Positions 21,711 through 33,480 of a stretch of DNA of 64,000 bases are shown here, one piece after another; positions within the stretch are counted from its first letter, which is position 1; each line of letters begins with the position of its first letter. A program made the translations under genes and the position numbers. This stretch comes from Diadophis punctatus similis. Its lineage: Eukaryota; Chordata; Lepidosauria; Squamata; Dipsadidae. Where the stretch lies: positions 39,764,720-39,828,719 of the forward strand of contig JALIGW010000002.1 in the NCBI GenBank assembly GCA_023053685.1, given 5' to 3'. The notes under the pieces are model-generated. The model ran no database searches, had not been told where the DNA came from, and was given only the letters and a program-made list of their open reading frames with translations.

Positions 21711-22229
21711 ATTGACATACTCATAATAATAGAGAGAACTAGGGTCCTCCAATGAAAAGAGTACTGTCAAAAAAGAAAAGAAAAAAAGAAAAGAAAAGAG
21801 TACTGTCACCAGGTTGTGTCTAGCATTCTGCAATAATTCTTTCTCTGAAATTTGACATTTTTACTGGGAAAGCCATTGAAAAAATAACACTCAGTAGATA
21901 AGATCCTTTATTGTACATATGAACAACCTTTGTTAATGTGAAGATTAGCTTCCGACAAACTACGAATTTGGTTCTGTCTCTCTTTCTCTCCCTCTTATTC
22001 TCACACTCTGAGTAGGTACTCTAGGCATGTATATTATGCTGCAATGTATAAATCTTAAATTCCTTTTCTCATCTTTTGTAAAATACTCCATTTTTATGCT
22101 ACCTGTTAGTTGCATCTAGCCTTTGTTTATAAAATTGTCATTTCTATTCCCAAGTTCCCAAGTTCCTATCTTGCCAACTTCAACTGTCACCTTCCTCTCT
22201 ACAGTATTTTCAGTTTTGCCTCTGTCCCT
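21711..22229. other. Unassigned DNA
   Basis: An A/G-rich tract lies near 21,770-21,800 and the word 'gagtactgtca' is repeated on either side of it. Nothing else is recognised. Confidence 0.35.
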
Positions 22230-22612
22230 CAAAACGGAATGTCTTGATAATATGGTTTGGGACACAGAATTAGATTTCCCTATATTAACTGGGCAAGTTC
22301 GGACCCTGAATATATCCTTGATCTTCTATCCTGTTGGTGCTAATAAACATAAAATAAATGGGTGAAGTTTTATCCAAAGAGAAAAGAGTTTCTTTCAAAG
22401 CTAATATTTAATAATACAGTTTCTTATGTCATTCTATTAAAACATTATTTAAAGGTCTCCGGAAGAGTTGATCTTTCTTGTCAGATTCCATTGCAAAAAT
22501 GCCACAATTTTTGGACTGAGTTCAACCTTTATCAATGTCCTTTCCTCACGCCTTTGCCCAGTTAATATAGGGAAATCTAATTTTGTCTCCAAAACCTTAT
22601 TATCAAGACATT
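22230..22612. repeat. Unexplained inverted repeat, about 63-bp arms
   Basis: The segment at about 22,232-22,293 ('aatgtcttgataatatgg' to 'atattaactgggcaa') returns as its reverse complement at 22,549-22,610 ('ttgcccagttaatata' to 'ttatcaagacatt'), with about 5 mismatches. The spacer is about 255 bp. It does not resemble the MITE families of the window. Confidence 0.75.
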
Positions 22613-23585
22613 GCATACATTTGTTAAAAGGCTGACTAATCTAATTCCTTTGCTTATTACAGCAAGGGCTATCTGTCTCTAAAATAGGACCGGGCAAACC
22701 TAAGGGTCTAATTCTTTTTCTGTTTCTTTTACCTGCAATAAAAGAGCAGAGCCTATGAAAGTAACCATCCCGAAACTCTGGACACTGTGTTTATAAGATG
22801 CACAGCTATTACAGCTACTTAAAATCCATTGTCTACAGTTAGATTAATAGAAGCCAGAGTAGAACCGAGTCAGATACATGTCAAGATAGCATATAAAATA
22901 TGCCTACATGCAGCCACTCTACTAATCATTTTTTCCTCTTTTTCCAAATGTGGAACTAACTCCAGTCTGAAGGACACTATTTCAATACATGAGAGTCAAT
23001 GTGGTAGAAAGTCTTGAAATTCAGCTGATGGAAAGAGAATTGGAACAAGCCAAAGGACAATGGCAATCAGAAGATGATGAATCAATATTGTTGTGGATCC
23101 AAGAAAAGATTAAAATCTAAGAATGTTACTGACCTTAGCTCTTCAGTTCATAAGGATGGAGAAGGTTCCAAGTAAAACAGGTGTGCATTTTACTGGATGC
23201 ACCTCAATACACTCATGCAACTGCTATTGTGTGAGTTACACTAGTCCCCAGCAGGCTTTTAGGAACAATTCAGGGTGGCAATTTTCCTCTTTAATACTCT
23301 ATATGGGATGGGGCCTAATTACTTGCAGAATTGCCTATTCCTCAGGTTTCTAACCTGTCCTAATAGATTTTTTGCACAATGGCTATGATCCAAGTTGCCC
23401 CTCCCCAGTGAACTAGTGTCACCTATGGTGCCCTGGAAATGTGCCCTTTGTTATAATGCTTGCCATTAAACAACAGCTTCCCCCTATAGATACTGATAGC
23501 CCCAACACTGTTGGCCTTCAGGAAATCAGTGAACATCCAGTTTTTCTCCCAGGCACTGAGGTTAGGATTTACTAGAACTAGCATG
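22613..23585. other. Unassigned DNA
   Basis: No gene or repeat is recognised. Open frames are short and lack domains. Confidence 0.35.
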
Positions 23586-23847
23586 GGTTGGTTGGTTGGT
23601 TGGTTGGTTGATGTGAGTTTTATTGGGGCTTCAACATTATTTGTTTTAAGTGGTTGTTTTATTATATTGTGCTTCATTTTGTTCACAGTACAAGAGTTTC
23701 TTCTGGTGGATGACTGGGGAAGGAAGGAAGGAAGGAAGGAAGGAAGGAAGGAAGGAAGGAAGGAAGGAAGGAAGGAAGGAAGGAAAGGAAGGAAGGAAGG
23801 AAGGAAGGAAGGAAGGAAGGAAGGAAGGAAGGAAGGAAGGAAGGAAG
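23586..23847. repeat. (GGTT)n and (GGAA)n microsatellites
   Basis: A short GGTT array at 23,586-23,609 and a 130-bp GGAA/AAGG array at about 23,717-23,847 with one phase slip ('gaaaggaag'). Long frames on both strands here are translated repeats. Confidence 0.95.
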
Positions 23848-25566
23848 ACAATTTCCAATTTCCAATTTCCATCTTTTCAGTATTTTATATAAACAGATTG
23901 TAAGGCACAAAAAGAGACAAGTGAACATTGGCTAGAAAGTAATATACATGAGATATGCTTCCATTGCATTGTTGCTGTTGCCATCTTGACTTTTTTGATG
24001 CTTCCTGTAGATGCTGCTGCATGGCGTGTACAGATGGATTTGGCTCAATTGCCAGGCTAAATGGGCCATTAGTTCAGAATTTAAAAGCGAAGGATTTTGT
24101 TTGCTTTGATGAACTGTTGACATTTCCATGTGAAAATCAAATGTTTCTTAATGGTACCAGGTGATTTCTGCAAAAATGAACTATGGAAGGTAAACAAGAA
24201 TGCTAAGGTAAACTTCTTTTAAACTGAATCAATATTCCTATATATAAACCTGTTTCAATGTAATGGAACTCAACTATCTACCTAAACTATCTATCTACCT
24301 AAGTAGGACTGTGAATTATTTAGTTTTTGACATTCCCAAATAATTTTTCAATAAATATGATTGTACATTAAAATGTTTTGTTTCCTTGTTTTTAAAAATG
24401 AAATGCCAACATTTTATAATATGGATAAACTATACAGAATCTTACTACTGAATAAGAAATTGTTTCTTGTTAATGGAAGACTCCAACCTTCAAATCACAA
24501 CTACTCTGTATGAATTCCTTTCTCAAATGGGATAGTTATGCCAGTTGTAAGAAAGATAAATTTCTAGTGCAGAACAGAAAAGCTATTACATTTCTAAGTC
24601 TCTTCAAAATTCATTTCCCCCAACTAGAAATATGAGCAAAGATATGATCAAATGATGAATGTCTCAATATATTCCTGCAGTATTTTTGTAAGACTGAAGC
24701 TGGATATGGCTCACCTTAGTCAAGTCAAAAGCTGCATCTGATGAAGTACAAGAAAACAGTTGGAAAAGATGCTACCAAACTCCTTTTTACTTTTGCATCA
24801 TATCTCTTCTCCTACCATGTCCTAGCCAAATCATTAACCTTCAGCTTTTCAAACAGAGCAATAATTTTTGATATTATGTGGTCCAGCATTATGTAGTTCC
24901 AGGCTTTTTTGTTGTTGTTTATACCTTATTAATGTATTGATCTTTATTCCCTTCTTACATGTACTAATCTTTATCCAAATAACAAATCAATGTTCTATAA
25001 TAATTTTATTTCCAAAGTTAAAATACAAACTTCAACAAAAAGGAAACAATAACAAAGCAAAACCAGACAAGACAAAAGAAATGTGCATGAAAAATAAAAG
25101 AAGAAAAATTAAAACAAACCAACATACACATAAATTCTCCTAGTTGAATACTGATAAATATATTTTAACAATAATAGTTCCCCCCAAATTGCAAAACAGA
25201 TCTATTTATAAACTTCTACAGGTCTATTGCCCAGATAATTTGACCTATCATCTATCTACTGTTAAAAATAAAGTTAACATATAAATTCAACAAGAAAACT
25301 AAACTTCAAAGCCTTCTGTTAACAATCTATTATTGTATTTCACATGCAGACAGTCCACAACAATTTCGAATCTTCCTTTTGCACTTGATATTTGCACATA
25401 ATAGCTATATAACAAGCACTCAGGCTGATATTGGAAATGATGATTTTAGTCCACCATTACCTATGGAAATACATCCTTTACATAATTTTTAAAGGAATTC
25501 TTGTAATACAATGTGAACACAACTTGCCAAATACCTGATCTTGAGCAAACAAGTTAAACTTATACA
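23848..25566. other. AT-rich unassigned DNA
   Basis: No gene or repeat family is recognised. The A-rich stretch at 25,020-25,120 gives a Lys/Asn-rich frame without known similarity. Confidence 0.35.
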
Positions 25567-25574
25567 GATACAGC

Positions 25575-26748
25575 CAGGGGTGGGCTGCTGGGGGTTCGCA
25601 GGGGTTCGGGAGAACCTCTAGCTAAGATTCTGTGCAGTTCAGAGAACCCACAAATCCCACTCCTGGCTGGTCCCACCCACCCCTCCCCTCCCCTCCCAGG
25701 AGTCCCTTCGTGGCCTATTTTGGAAGCAGGTAAGTACAGGGCGCACACGGAGGCTCAAGGAGGGAGAAAGATGGGCCTACTGGAAATTCTGGAAGGCCAG
25801 AAACAGGCCCGTTTCTGGCCTCCAGAGGGCCTCTGCAGCTGGGGAGGCCGTTTTTGCTCTCCTGGAGGCTCAAGAAAAGCCTCCGGAGCCCGGGGAGGGC
25901 AAAAGGCCCTAGGCCACACCCACCATGGCCACGCCCGTCCAGCAACCAGGCAGAGAACCAGTGGTGGGTTCCTATCAGTGCGGTCCACTCTATAGCACCG
26001 GTAGCGGCCTGCTGGTGACGTCACAGTACCGGTGCGGTCGGTTGCCGGTGCCTGGGTGCCGCCAATTTTTTTTTAATAAAAACAAAAAATTTCTGCGCAT
26101 GCCCAGAAGCCGAGCTTTAGGCACTGCACATGCGCTGCCTTTCTACCCCACAGTGAGTCCAAGCAAGGGAAGATGGCTGAGGGAGCACGTGAGATGCTGA
26201 AAGAACGGGCGGCAGGAGCTATGTCCATTCCCCTCCCTTCAGCAGTCCGAGAAGCCACGAACGTGCGGTGATGATCCTAGGCATTTTTGCACGTTTGAGG
26301 CTTCTCAAGCTGCTGAGCGGAGAGGGAATGGGCGGCAGGACCTATCTCAGTTCCCCTCCCTTCAGTAGTCCGAGAAGCCAGGAACGCGCAGTGATGATCC
26401 TAGGCATTTTTGCATGTTTGAGGCTTCTCAAGCTGCTGAGGAGAGGGGGAATGGGCGGCAGGAGCCTAGGATAATCGAATGGGGAGAAGCATTCAGGCTG
26501 GACAGAGCCTCCTAGAAGAACCGCTGCCGCGGTCTTGCTGCTCCTGCTGCGGGGGGCTGCATTGTGGGTGGGCAATGCCCCCCCTGCTTCTCCGGCTGCT
26601 GCCAAGCTCCCGAGGCCCATGCCCACCTGGTCACATGGCTGGCAAGCCACACCCACAAAATAAGCCACACCCACAGAGTGGTAGTAAAAAAATTAGGAAC
26701 CCGCCCCTGCAGAGAACCCCTTGCTAAAAGTTTTGAAGCCCACCCCTG
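25575..26748. mobile_element. hAT-like element with perfect target duplication (outer)
   Basis: Termini 'caggggtgggct' and 'agcccacccctg' are perfect complements. 'gatacagc' flanks both ends (25,567-25,574 and 26,749-26,756). Without the nested element at 25,959-26,709 the host element is about 415 bp. It is CpG-rich and non-coding. The open frames on both strands are by-products of high GC. Confidence 0.9.
25959..26709. mobile_element. hAT-like element nested inside another hAT element
   Basis: 751 bp from 'cagtggtgggttcc' to 'ggaacccgcccctg', flanked by perfect 'cagagaac' duplications (25,951-25,958 and 26,710-26,717). It carries a 123-bp tandem duplication (26,230-26,352 and 26,353-26,468). 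It belongs to the 'gtgggttc' family also seen at 29,488, 31,919, 32,145, 37,584 and 40,520. Confidence 0.9.
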
Positions 26749-26844
26749 GATACAGCAGAATTTGTTTCTTAGTTTGCTGATTACATCACAAGAAGGACTG
26801 AATTTCAAAATTGTGTTACATACGTTGATCTTTCTATCATGGTT

Positions 26845-27230
26845 ATAGAATCATAGATTTGGGAGACTTGGCCATTTAGAAAATTAAACCTATCTCCTGC
26901 TCTATGCAGGAATCCAATTTATGAGTCCATTCCTCTATGCAGGAATCCAAACCAGTTGTTGTCTATGAAACAACTCGTCAAAATCTGCTTATAGAATTCT
27001 AGCGAAGGTGACTCCATAACTTGTCTGAATAATTGGTTCCACTCTTGAACTTTTCTTATTGCTATTTTTTTTTCTATCATTGAGCTGGAGACTATTCTCC
27101 TATCACTTAAAACCAAATTCTGGTCTTTGTGAAAACTGAAAACAGATCTTGACCTTTTTCTATGTGGCCTCTGCTTAGGTTCTTCAAGAATACTATCATA
27201 TCATATCACATCTCAATTTGCATTTTTCAA
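26845..27230 (-). mobile_element. Old CR1 3' fragment, minus strand
   Basis: Starts 'tatagaatcatagatttggg', the usual CR1 3' end in reverse. It continues with diverged CR1 sequence ('ctgctctatgcagg', 'attggttccactcttgaac'). Confidence 0.6.
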
Positions 27231-27264
27231 GAGTCAACATTTCCAGTTCCTTCCATTTCTCTTC

Positions 27265-27306
27265 AGCTGTAAAGCACTATGAAGCGGTTTATAAGTCTAA
27301 GTGCTA
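27265..27306 (+). repeat. SINE 3' end fragment
   Basis: 'gtaaagcactatgaagcgg' and 'ataagtctaagtgctatt' are the last 40 bp of the tRNA-SINE. Confidence 0.75.
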
Positions 27307-28439
27307 TTCCTAGATTCTTATAAACTGTATTTGTTCTTTTAGGTAATGGCTTATATATCCATTCTGTATTAACATTCCAAGCATGAATTCCATTCTTTGT
27401 CATTCAACAGTGGTCTTATATTACCATGGATACTTCTTATTACTGCAATCAACATTAAATTCTTTCAGTTTTTCATGGTGTGCTCAATAGAGATCAGGCA
27501 ACAAAAGTAGAAAGTATAAAAAGAGAGAATGGAAATTTGTGTTGATAAGTATGAATGAGATGTTTAATCTTACAATGGAGTGTATACAGTTGTTAAAATA
27601 ACTCACAGATGAGGCATGCTGATTTTACATACGCTTAAACATAGTGCTGGGAGAAAAGTTTGATTCCAAGCTTTTATGCCTGTGATTACCACAGGACTCA
27701 TTATATACAAAGTAGAAATAATATTTCTTATGCTTTTATTTGATATCATAGGGTTGATCTTAAGAGGTTTATATATGGTTTACTGAAATAGTCAACTTTC
27801 CATTTACTTTGGAATATAATTTTATTTAAGTTGTTCATGTTTTATGGTGTTTGTTGTTACAGTTATAGACTTTTGATACAGGGCTTTTTGAAATCTACAA
27901 AATGGAATTATGTTTTCTCAGACACATGGAAGCTCTTTTCTCTGTTTCGTTAAGGTTCAATGTTTGCTCTTCATGCCTATATTGTGTGAACTCAGCCAGC
28001 TATTGTAATTTATAAACAATTGCTTACTGTGTTGTCTGAACTCAGGAAATTGTAATTTAGCTAATCTATTATTGCTTTGTGTCTGTGATATATGAAACAC
28101 TCTTTTAGGAATAAACTAGGATTGGAGAAGCTCAGTTTAAATTCCTCATTAGGAATGAAGCTAACTGAATGATGTAGGGCCACTGGTACCATTAAAACAA
28201 CTCATAGTGGTGAGTTCAAACTAGAAATAGGTGAGAAAGTAATGTATGCACTCTTGGAGAAAGGACAGGATAAAAATGTGATGACTATCTAATATGGTGA
28301 CGTTCTTCTCCATGCAGAACTCTTTCATAATTAGGCATATAACATTATTCATACTACTACAAAATATTATTTGACACAGGAAGTACCAAACAAATGATTT
28401 GCATGGAGTTGCAAAATTATGGCAAAGTGTGCAAGACAA
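27307..28439. other. Unassigned DNA
   Basis: Near 27,990-28,090 two approximately 50-bp segments resemble each other ('gaactcagccagctattg' and 'gaactcaggaaattg'), a weak tandem duplication. Nothing else is recognised. Confidence 0.35.
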
Positions 28440-28870
28440 AGCTTTTGTCCCTTTTCTTTAAGCTATCATTTATTAAGAGCTTTTTGACAATGACAGTTAA
28501 TCCTTCCAAGTAGTTGCTTTCAGCAGTATCATACGCTAAATTTTGAATAAAACAATTATCTATCAATGTGCTGTAGAGTTTTTCTCATAAAGACTTCTGG
28601 AGATGGAATCAAAAGCAAATTTAAAATTCAGAAAAACATGGCAAAGGGAGATTTCCATTTTGTTTTTGCATAAGAACAAGTGGGGAACAAGTTAACCAGC
28701 CCTTCTTAAAGCCAGTTTGTTCATCTCCAAAAATCCCCTTGGCTTCAACCCAATCTTGAAAATGTTTAAGCTTGGCAAATAGTTTACTGGTCTTGTTCAG
28801 TAGATTAAATCTATAATTAGCCATATATTGTTTGTTGTCCTCACACATGAAGAGGAGTATCGCCAAAGCT
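28440..28870 (-). pseudogene. Non-LTR reverse transcriptase relic
   Basis: The minus-strand frame at 28,621-28,866 has 'LLNKTSKLFAKL', 'WVEAKGIFGDEQTGFKKG', the finger-region pattern of a non-LTR reverse transcriptase. It is followed downstream by 'FAFDSISRSLYEK', a motif A remnant. It is too decayed to name a clade and differs from the CR1 and Jockey-type LINE copies in this window. Confidence 0.6.
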
Positions 28871-29479
28871 TTGATATAAGGTCACCTTGGTTGATATATA
28901 TAAATAGGGAAGCAAATGCTGGTATTTATCAGTTGGGATTTCACTGTTTCTGATATAGTGTAACTTAGTCAATGCCTGGAGCTTTGTGACTTTCAGAGAT
29001 CTTATCAGTTCTGTTTCTGATACTGAGACTAAGAGCTATTTTTCAAGCTCCACTAGCTCTGTTACAGAGCTATATAATGCTTACTATGGTTTTCATATAG
29101 GGCTTTATAATGCACTTCCCATACCAATACATGTACTTGATGTGAGAATGTACTATGAAAGCTCAAATTGTTAAACAACAGAAAAGTGAAGCCCAGACCT
29201 GAAATCTTGTCAGATTTATGACAGATTGAATCAATACCTGCCAGTTTCACATGGTAGACTTATTCTTCTTCACCTTGATAAGATATTGATATGATCATTA
29301 ATGTTAAGGGAAGGTCACTGGTGTGCCATTAAAGGCTTTTGTTTATAACTTATGTAAGCCTTCTTGAATACCTTTTTACTCTGCATATATTGATGGTGAA
29401 ATCACTTAGGTGGTCAATGGCTTAAACTTACCCACCTTTGTCTGTTCTCTATGCTCAGATCAGATTTCATTAGCATTAT
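28871..29479. other. Unassigned DNA
   Basis: It may contain more of the relic LINE upstream of its reverse transcriptase, but no motif can be read. Confidence 0.3.
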
Positions 29480-29487
29480 GTTAAAAC

Positions 29488-29650
29488 CAGTGGTGGGTTC
29501 TAAATTAGTTTGCCACTGGTTTGTGTGTGCACTCACACTCGCGACGCTTCTGCACATGCGCAGAAGCATTCCGGGTGGATGGGTGGAGCCTCCCACCGCT
29601 GCCGCTACCGGTTCTAAGAACCGGTCCGAACCAGGAGCTATCCACCGCTG
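29488..29650. mobile_element. hAT-like MITE, 'gtgggttc' family
   Basis: 163 bp from 'cagtggtgggttct' to 'ctatccaccgctg', flanked by 'gttaaaac' and 'attaaaac' (7 of 8). The inner motif 'accggttctaagaaccggt' is itself a palindrome. Confidence 0.85.
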
Positions 29651-29658
29651 ATTAAAAC

Positions 29659-31910
29659 CCATCTGGAGATGATGGCTTAGTAAGATTTTGCCTTTCTGTG
29701 AGTAATATGCTAGCTGCAATCTTTTCTGAAAAGACCTTTGAACTTTCTGTTTGGACATTTACATTGCAATTTACATGGAGTTGCCTTTGAAAATTAATTA
29801 GAATCTGTGATTGATCTAAAATGCAGCAAACTGTCTATAAGCCAATGGGACCTTTATATTGGTTATTAATACATTTTTCAATACCAAGTGCTGTTTTTGA
29901 CCTTTAAAAACCAAGTTGTTGAGAAGGGGATTTACTTAAGACCTTATTGTCAATATGTGTACTATATTCATGTTAGTAAAGAATATGGTTTGCCAGTTTT
30001 CAAGATTATGTTTGCATTATTTCTACATTATTGTTATCTTTATGTTGGTTTATTGCACTTTGTCAGGAGTCCATTTGTAAATTGGGTAGCTTATGCAATA
30101 AATAAATATTTGAGAATCATTCCAAATAGAAGCATAAATATTGTATCAACATTGCATTGCCTTTATTCTGGCAAAAATAATTCAAAGGAAATTGAACAAT
30201 TTTTCCCAGGGAGCATTTTGAAGACCAGCAATATCAAATTTATACTTTATTGTGACAAAAATAATCTTTCCTTAGTTCTGAGATTCTCAGAAGCTCTTCC
30301 AAAGTCATTGTTAACATTGTTGAAAAGCTAATATCCTAAGCACAGCAACGCTAGAAAGAAGAAAGGCTCCAAATGAGATTGTGGAAGAAATGATGAATGA
30401 GAAAGAAAAATACCCAGCAAAAAATATGGAGGATGGGCAGACCTGGTTTAACATCACTGTCAGATAATTCTTTGGAAAACTCCACAGGTAACAGCAAAAA
30501 GCTGAAAGAAATTCACAATTTATGAAGGTGATTTTTATAAATCAAATAAACTCTTTATTAGGATTGTTTATCTTGAACTCAAAATAAAACATAATTGCTG
30601 CAGAGAAATGAAATTGGGACCAGTTAATTCAAGTCAACTCTATTCTCCTATTCTTAAAATACCGTTTTAACCATTTCCACTCTGTTTAGTGTCATTGTTA
30701 ACCATTTGGAGTACTATATGCAGAAAGTTGGGATATAAATCTAAAGCAATCCATAAATGGGTATTTGCTTGCATTTAAGAAAGCTTTGCCTCCTAACATT
30801 TCAAACCCCGTTATTTTTGCTTTACATCACTTCATGTAGTTATACTAGGTAAATAATTCCAGAGTGAATTTTTGATATATTCAAGTGAAAAATAGACTTC
30901 TTAAGGTATGAACTCTGTTCAGTCAACGTATTGAATGCAATTTAAAATTCATTAAAGTAGAATGAAATATGCACCTTAACATATTTGCTTTCAACATTAT
31001 CCTGTTATAGAGAAATGGAAGGATTCTACACACATTGATTTGAACCTATGCAAACTCTGACATATACTATCTCCCCCAATATGTAAGGCCTACATTTACA
31101 CTGAAAAGGTCACCCCATTTCCGAATGCAGCAAAATTCACGCAACATTCACAATAAGGCTAATCTATTCGCTGTTTTAAAAGGCAGAATTAACAAATGGA
31201 AAGCATGTACCAATATGCAGAGCAAAAGAAACAATAGCACTTCATTACTCTGATTTTAAATTTATGCAAAGAACATGTAACCCAGAGAGTTACAAGCAGT
31301 AGCTATTTGCATGAGAAGTAAATAATTAATTTTAATAGTAATTTGGATGCTCTGAATTGGAAATTAGAAGATATAGTAAGTAGACTTTGGCTATAAAGAT
31401 AAACAGAGGGAAATAAAGCTAGGAGATTATGGGATTAAATGAAGGGATTTTTACCACTCAGACTATAACTTGCAAAGAAGACAGAACCAGGATTGGGAAA
31501 CAATATTAAATGTGTGGAGTTGTGGGATTTTCAGAGAAGAAATGACAAAGATGGTTCTGAAAAACTGAGCCAACGATCTCAGCAGACTGAAGAGACAGCT
31601 CTTTGATAATTGCCCACAAATTGCCCATGAAGAGATCACAAAATAGCAGTCTCCAGCAGGTTTAGCACTTTGGGAGACAAGGAAATAGCTATCTTGCTCA
31701 AACTGCAATCGTGCCTTTGAAATAACACTTCGTTTGCATACTTCCTTTTCTAATCACTTTTTGAAAATGTTTGTTAAGTGCTTTTGGAGCCTAAACTAGA
31801 AGGAATTAAATATTACATTTACAAGTATTGGGAAGCAACCATCTCAGTCTGGAGGAGGGGTTCAAATAGAGAATAAGTTTGGGGTTGTTACATAAACCCA
31901 AGAGTGCAAG
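29659..31910. other. AT-rich unassigned DNA
   Basis: No repeat or gene is recognised in 2.2 kb. The longest frame, 147 codons at 29,888-30,331, has no identifiable domain. Its first part is rich in aromatic and hydrophobic residues, as expected from AT-rich DNA. Confidence 0.4.
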
Positions 31911-31918
31911 ATCTGATT

Positions 31919-32530
31919 CAGTGATTAAATCTACTTACCTTCCCTACCGGTTCGGCAGAACGCACTTTGCGTGCGCGCTTTGCATGCATGCGTGCGCGCC
32001 ACCGTTGTGTGTGCTTTTTCAGCCTCTGTGCATACGCAGAGGCTTTGTGCATGCGCAGAGGGTTAAAAAAAGAAAATGGTGACATCGGGGCGGGTGGCCG
32101 GAGCCTCGCACGGCCGCCACCACCAGTTCTCCAGATCACCGGTGCAGGGGTGGGTTCTAACTTACCTCACTGCTGGTTCACTTCCTCACATGCCGCGTGG
32201 GCACACAGTGGCAAAAAATCCAATTTTTTTTAAAAGCCGAAAACAAGATGGTGACTACATGCACAGTGCCAGAAACTCGGCTTCTGCACATGCTCAGAAG
32301 GGAAAAAAATTTCAAATAATTTTTTTAAAAAAATTCAAAAAGAATTAAAAAAAATGATGGCCACGGACCGGCACCAATTGAATCGGTTCTGTGACATCAT
32401 TGTGACATCACCAGTGGGTCGCTACCAGTTCAGGTGAACCAGTCTGAACCGGGAGGAACCCACCTCTGCACCAGTGGCCGCTGCTACCAGTATGCCCGAA
32501 CCCGGCTGAACCGGTAGCATTTCACCCCTG
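31919..32530. mobile_element. hAT-like element containing a nested hAT
   Basis: Starts 'cagtgattaaat', ends 'atttcacccctg', flanked by 'atctgatt' and 'atctgact' (7 of 8). The interior has alternating purine-pyrimidine runs such as 'gcatgcatgcgtgcgcgcc'. The nested copy at 32,145-32,468 splits it. Confidence 0.85.
32145..32468. mobile_element. Nested hAT-like MITE, 'gtgggttc' family
   Basis: 324 bp from 'caggggtgggttct' to 'aacccacctctg', flanked by 'caccggtg' and 'caccagtg' (7 of 8). It lies wholly within the 31,919-32,530 element. Confidence 0.85.
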
Positions 32531-32589
32531 ATCTGACTCATTTACTCCCTGTTTTAAACACATAGAGATAAACCACATTTACACTCCAT

Positions 32590-32850
32590 TCAAAAGAGGC
32601 AATAAAAAATATCAGAACATATCATCTCCAGCAGCCAACACCCAGATAAACCAGAATTAACACCAAACAAAAAACAATCTAAGAACTATCTAGGAGAACC
32701 ACATCCCTACCAACATTGGCAGAGCAAGTTACTGAATATAAACAGGGAGCAAACACCACACTTACTGGCACTCAAATAATGAAACATCTGCAAGCAATTA
32801 ACCAAGCTCAGAGAGCACCAAGGACTCCATAGAGTAGAAGAGTCAACCAG
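32590..32850 (+). mobile_element. Penelope-like element, 3' terminal fragment
   Basis: 'caccaaacaaaaaacaatc', 'ccaacattggcagagcaag' and 'gctcagagagcaccaagg' match, in reverse complement, the 3' region of the Penelope-like element at 17,588-17,840. Confidence 0.7.
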
Positions 32851-33335
32851 CCACCATCTTGTACTTGGATCAAGGCCAGCAAGAAGGTGATGCAAAAGAA
32901 ATCAAGCAGAACCAAAGGGAAAATGCAAACTGCTGTGTCTGACTTTTGCAAGGCCACTGAAGTAGTAAGCAAGGAGAAAGGGATAGAATTGACGGTGGGA
33001 ATATGTTTTGTACTTGTGAAATATTGTCTCTATTGAAAGATGCTTTTGCTCATTGAGAGAGAGATGGATGAATATTGATTATAGGAGCTGCATTTGCATT
33101 TTTAAAGCAAATCTCTCTGAACCGATTCCTTAACAACTTTATCACTATGGTGAACCAGGTTCTTGAAAGGTGTATAAAGATTAAAAATATGAACATTTTG
33201 TTAAACTGTTTTTAACAATATTTTGTTAAATTGTTCAAATTTGGAAACTGTTGACTGATGAAGAGCTTTAGATATTTCAATTTTGGATTGTTGTGAAAAC
33301 AATCATGGAAAAATGCTTATATCCTAATATATTTA
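32851..33335. other. Unassigned DNA
   Basis: Nothing recognisable is seen. Confidence 0.35.
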
Positions 33336-33480
33336 TTCATTCATTCATTCATTCATTCATTCATTCATTTATTCAGTCAATCAATCAATCAGTTTCTATA
33401 GCCACCCATCTCAGTTGATGACTCTGGGTGGTTACATTCAAAAAATACATTGCAATTAAAATACTAAATAATTTTAAAAC
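33336..33480 (-). repeat. (TCAT)n tract next to an old LINE/SINE tail
   Basis: A TCAT/CAAT array at about 33,336-33,393 leads into 'gactctgggtggttaca' and an A-rich stretch, the same layout as at 966-1130. Confidence 0.5.

Noticed and set aside
23423..23928. Several 65-149 codon frames of Lys-Glu-Gly-Arg or Phe-Leu-Pro-Ser repeats
   Set aside because: Pure by-products of the GGAA tetranucleotide array.
25560..26848. Cluster of 60-110 codon frames and high CpG, resembling a CpG-island promoter with a gene
   Set aside because: The region is bounded by terminal inverted repeats and target duplications. Frames are similar on both strands and show no domains.
29888..30331. 147-codon plus-strand frame
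   Set aside because: No recognised domain, AT-rich hydrophobic composition and no splice or promoter context. It is compatible with chance.
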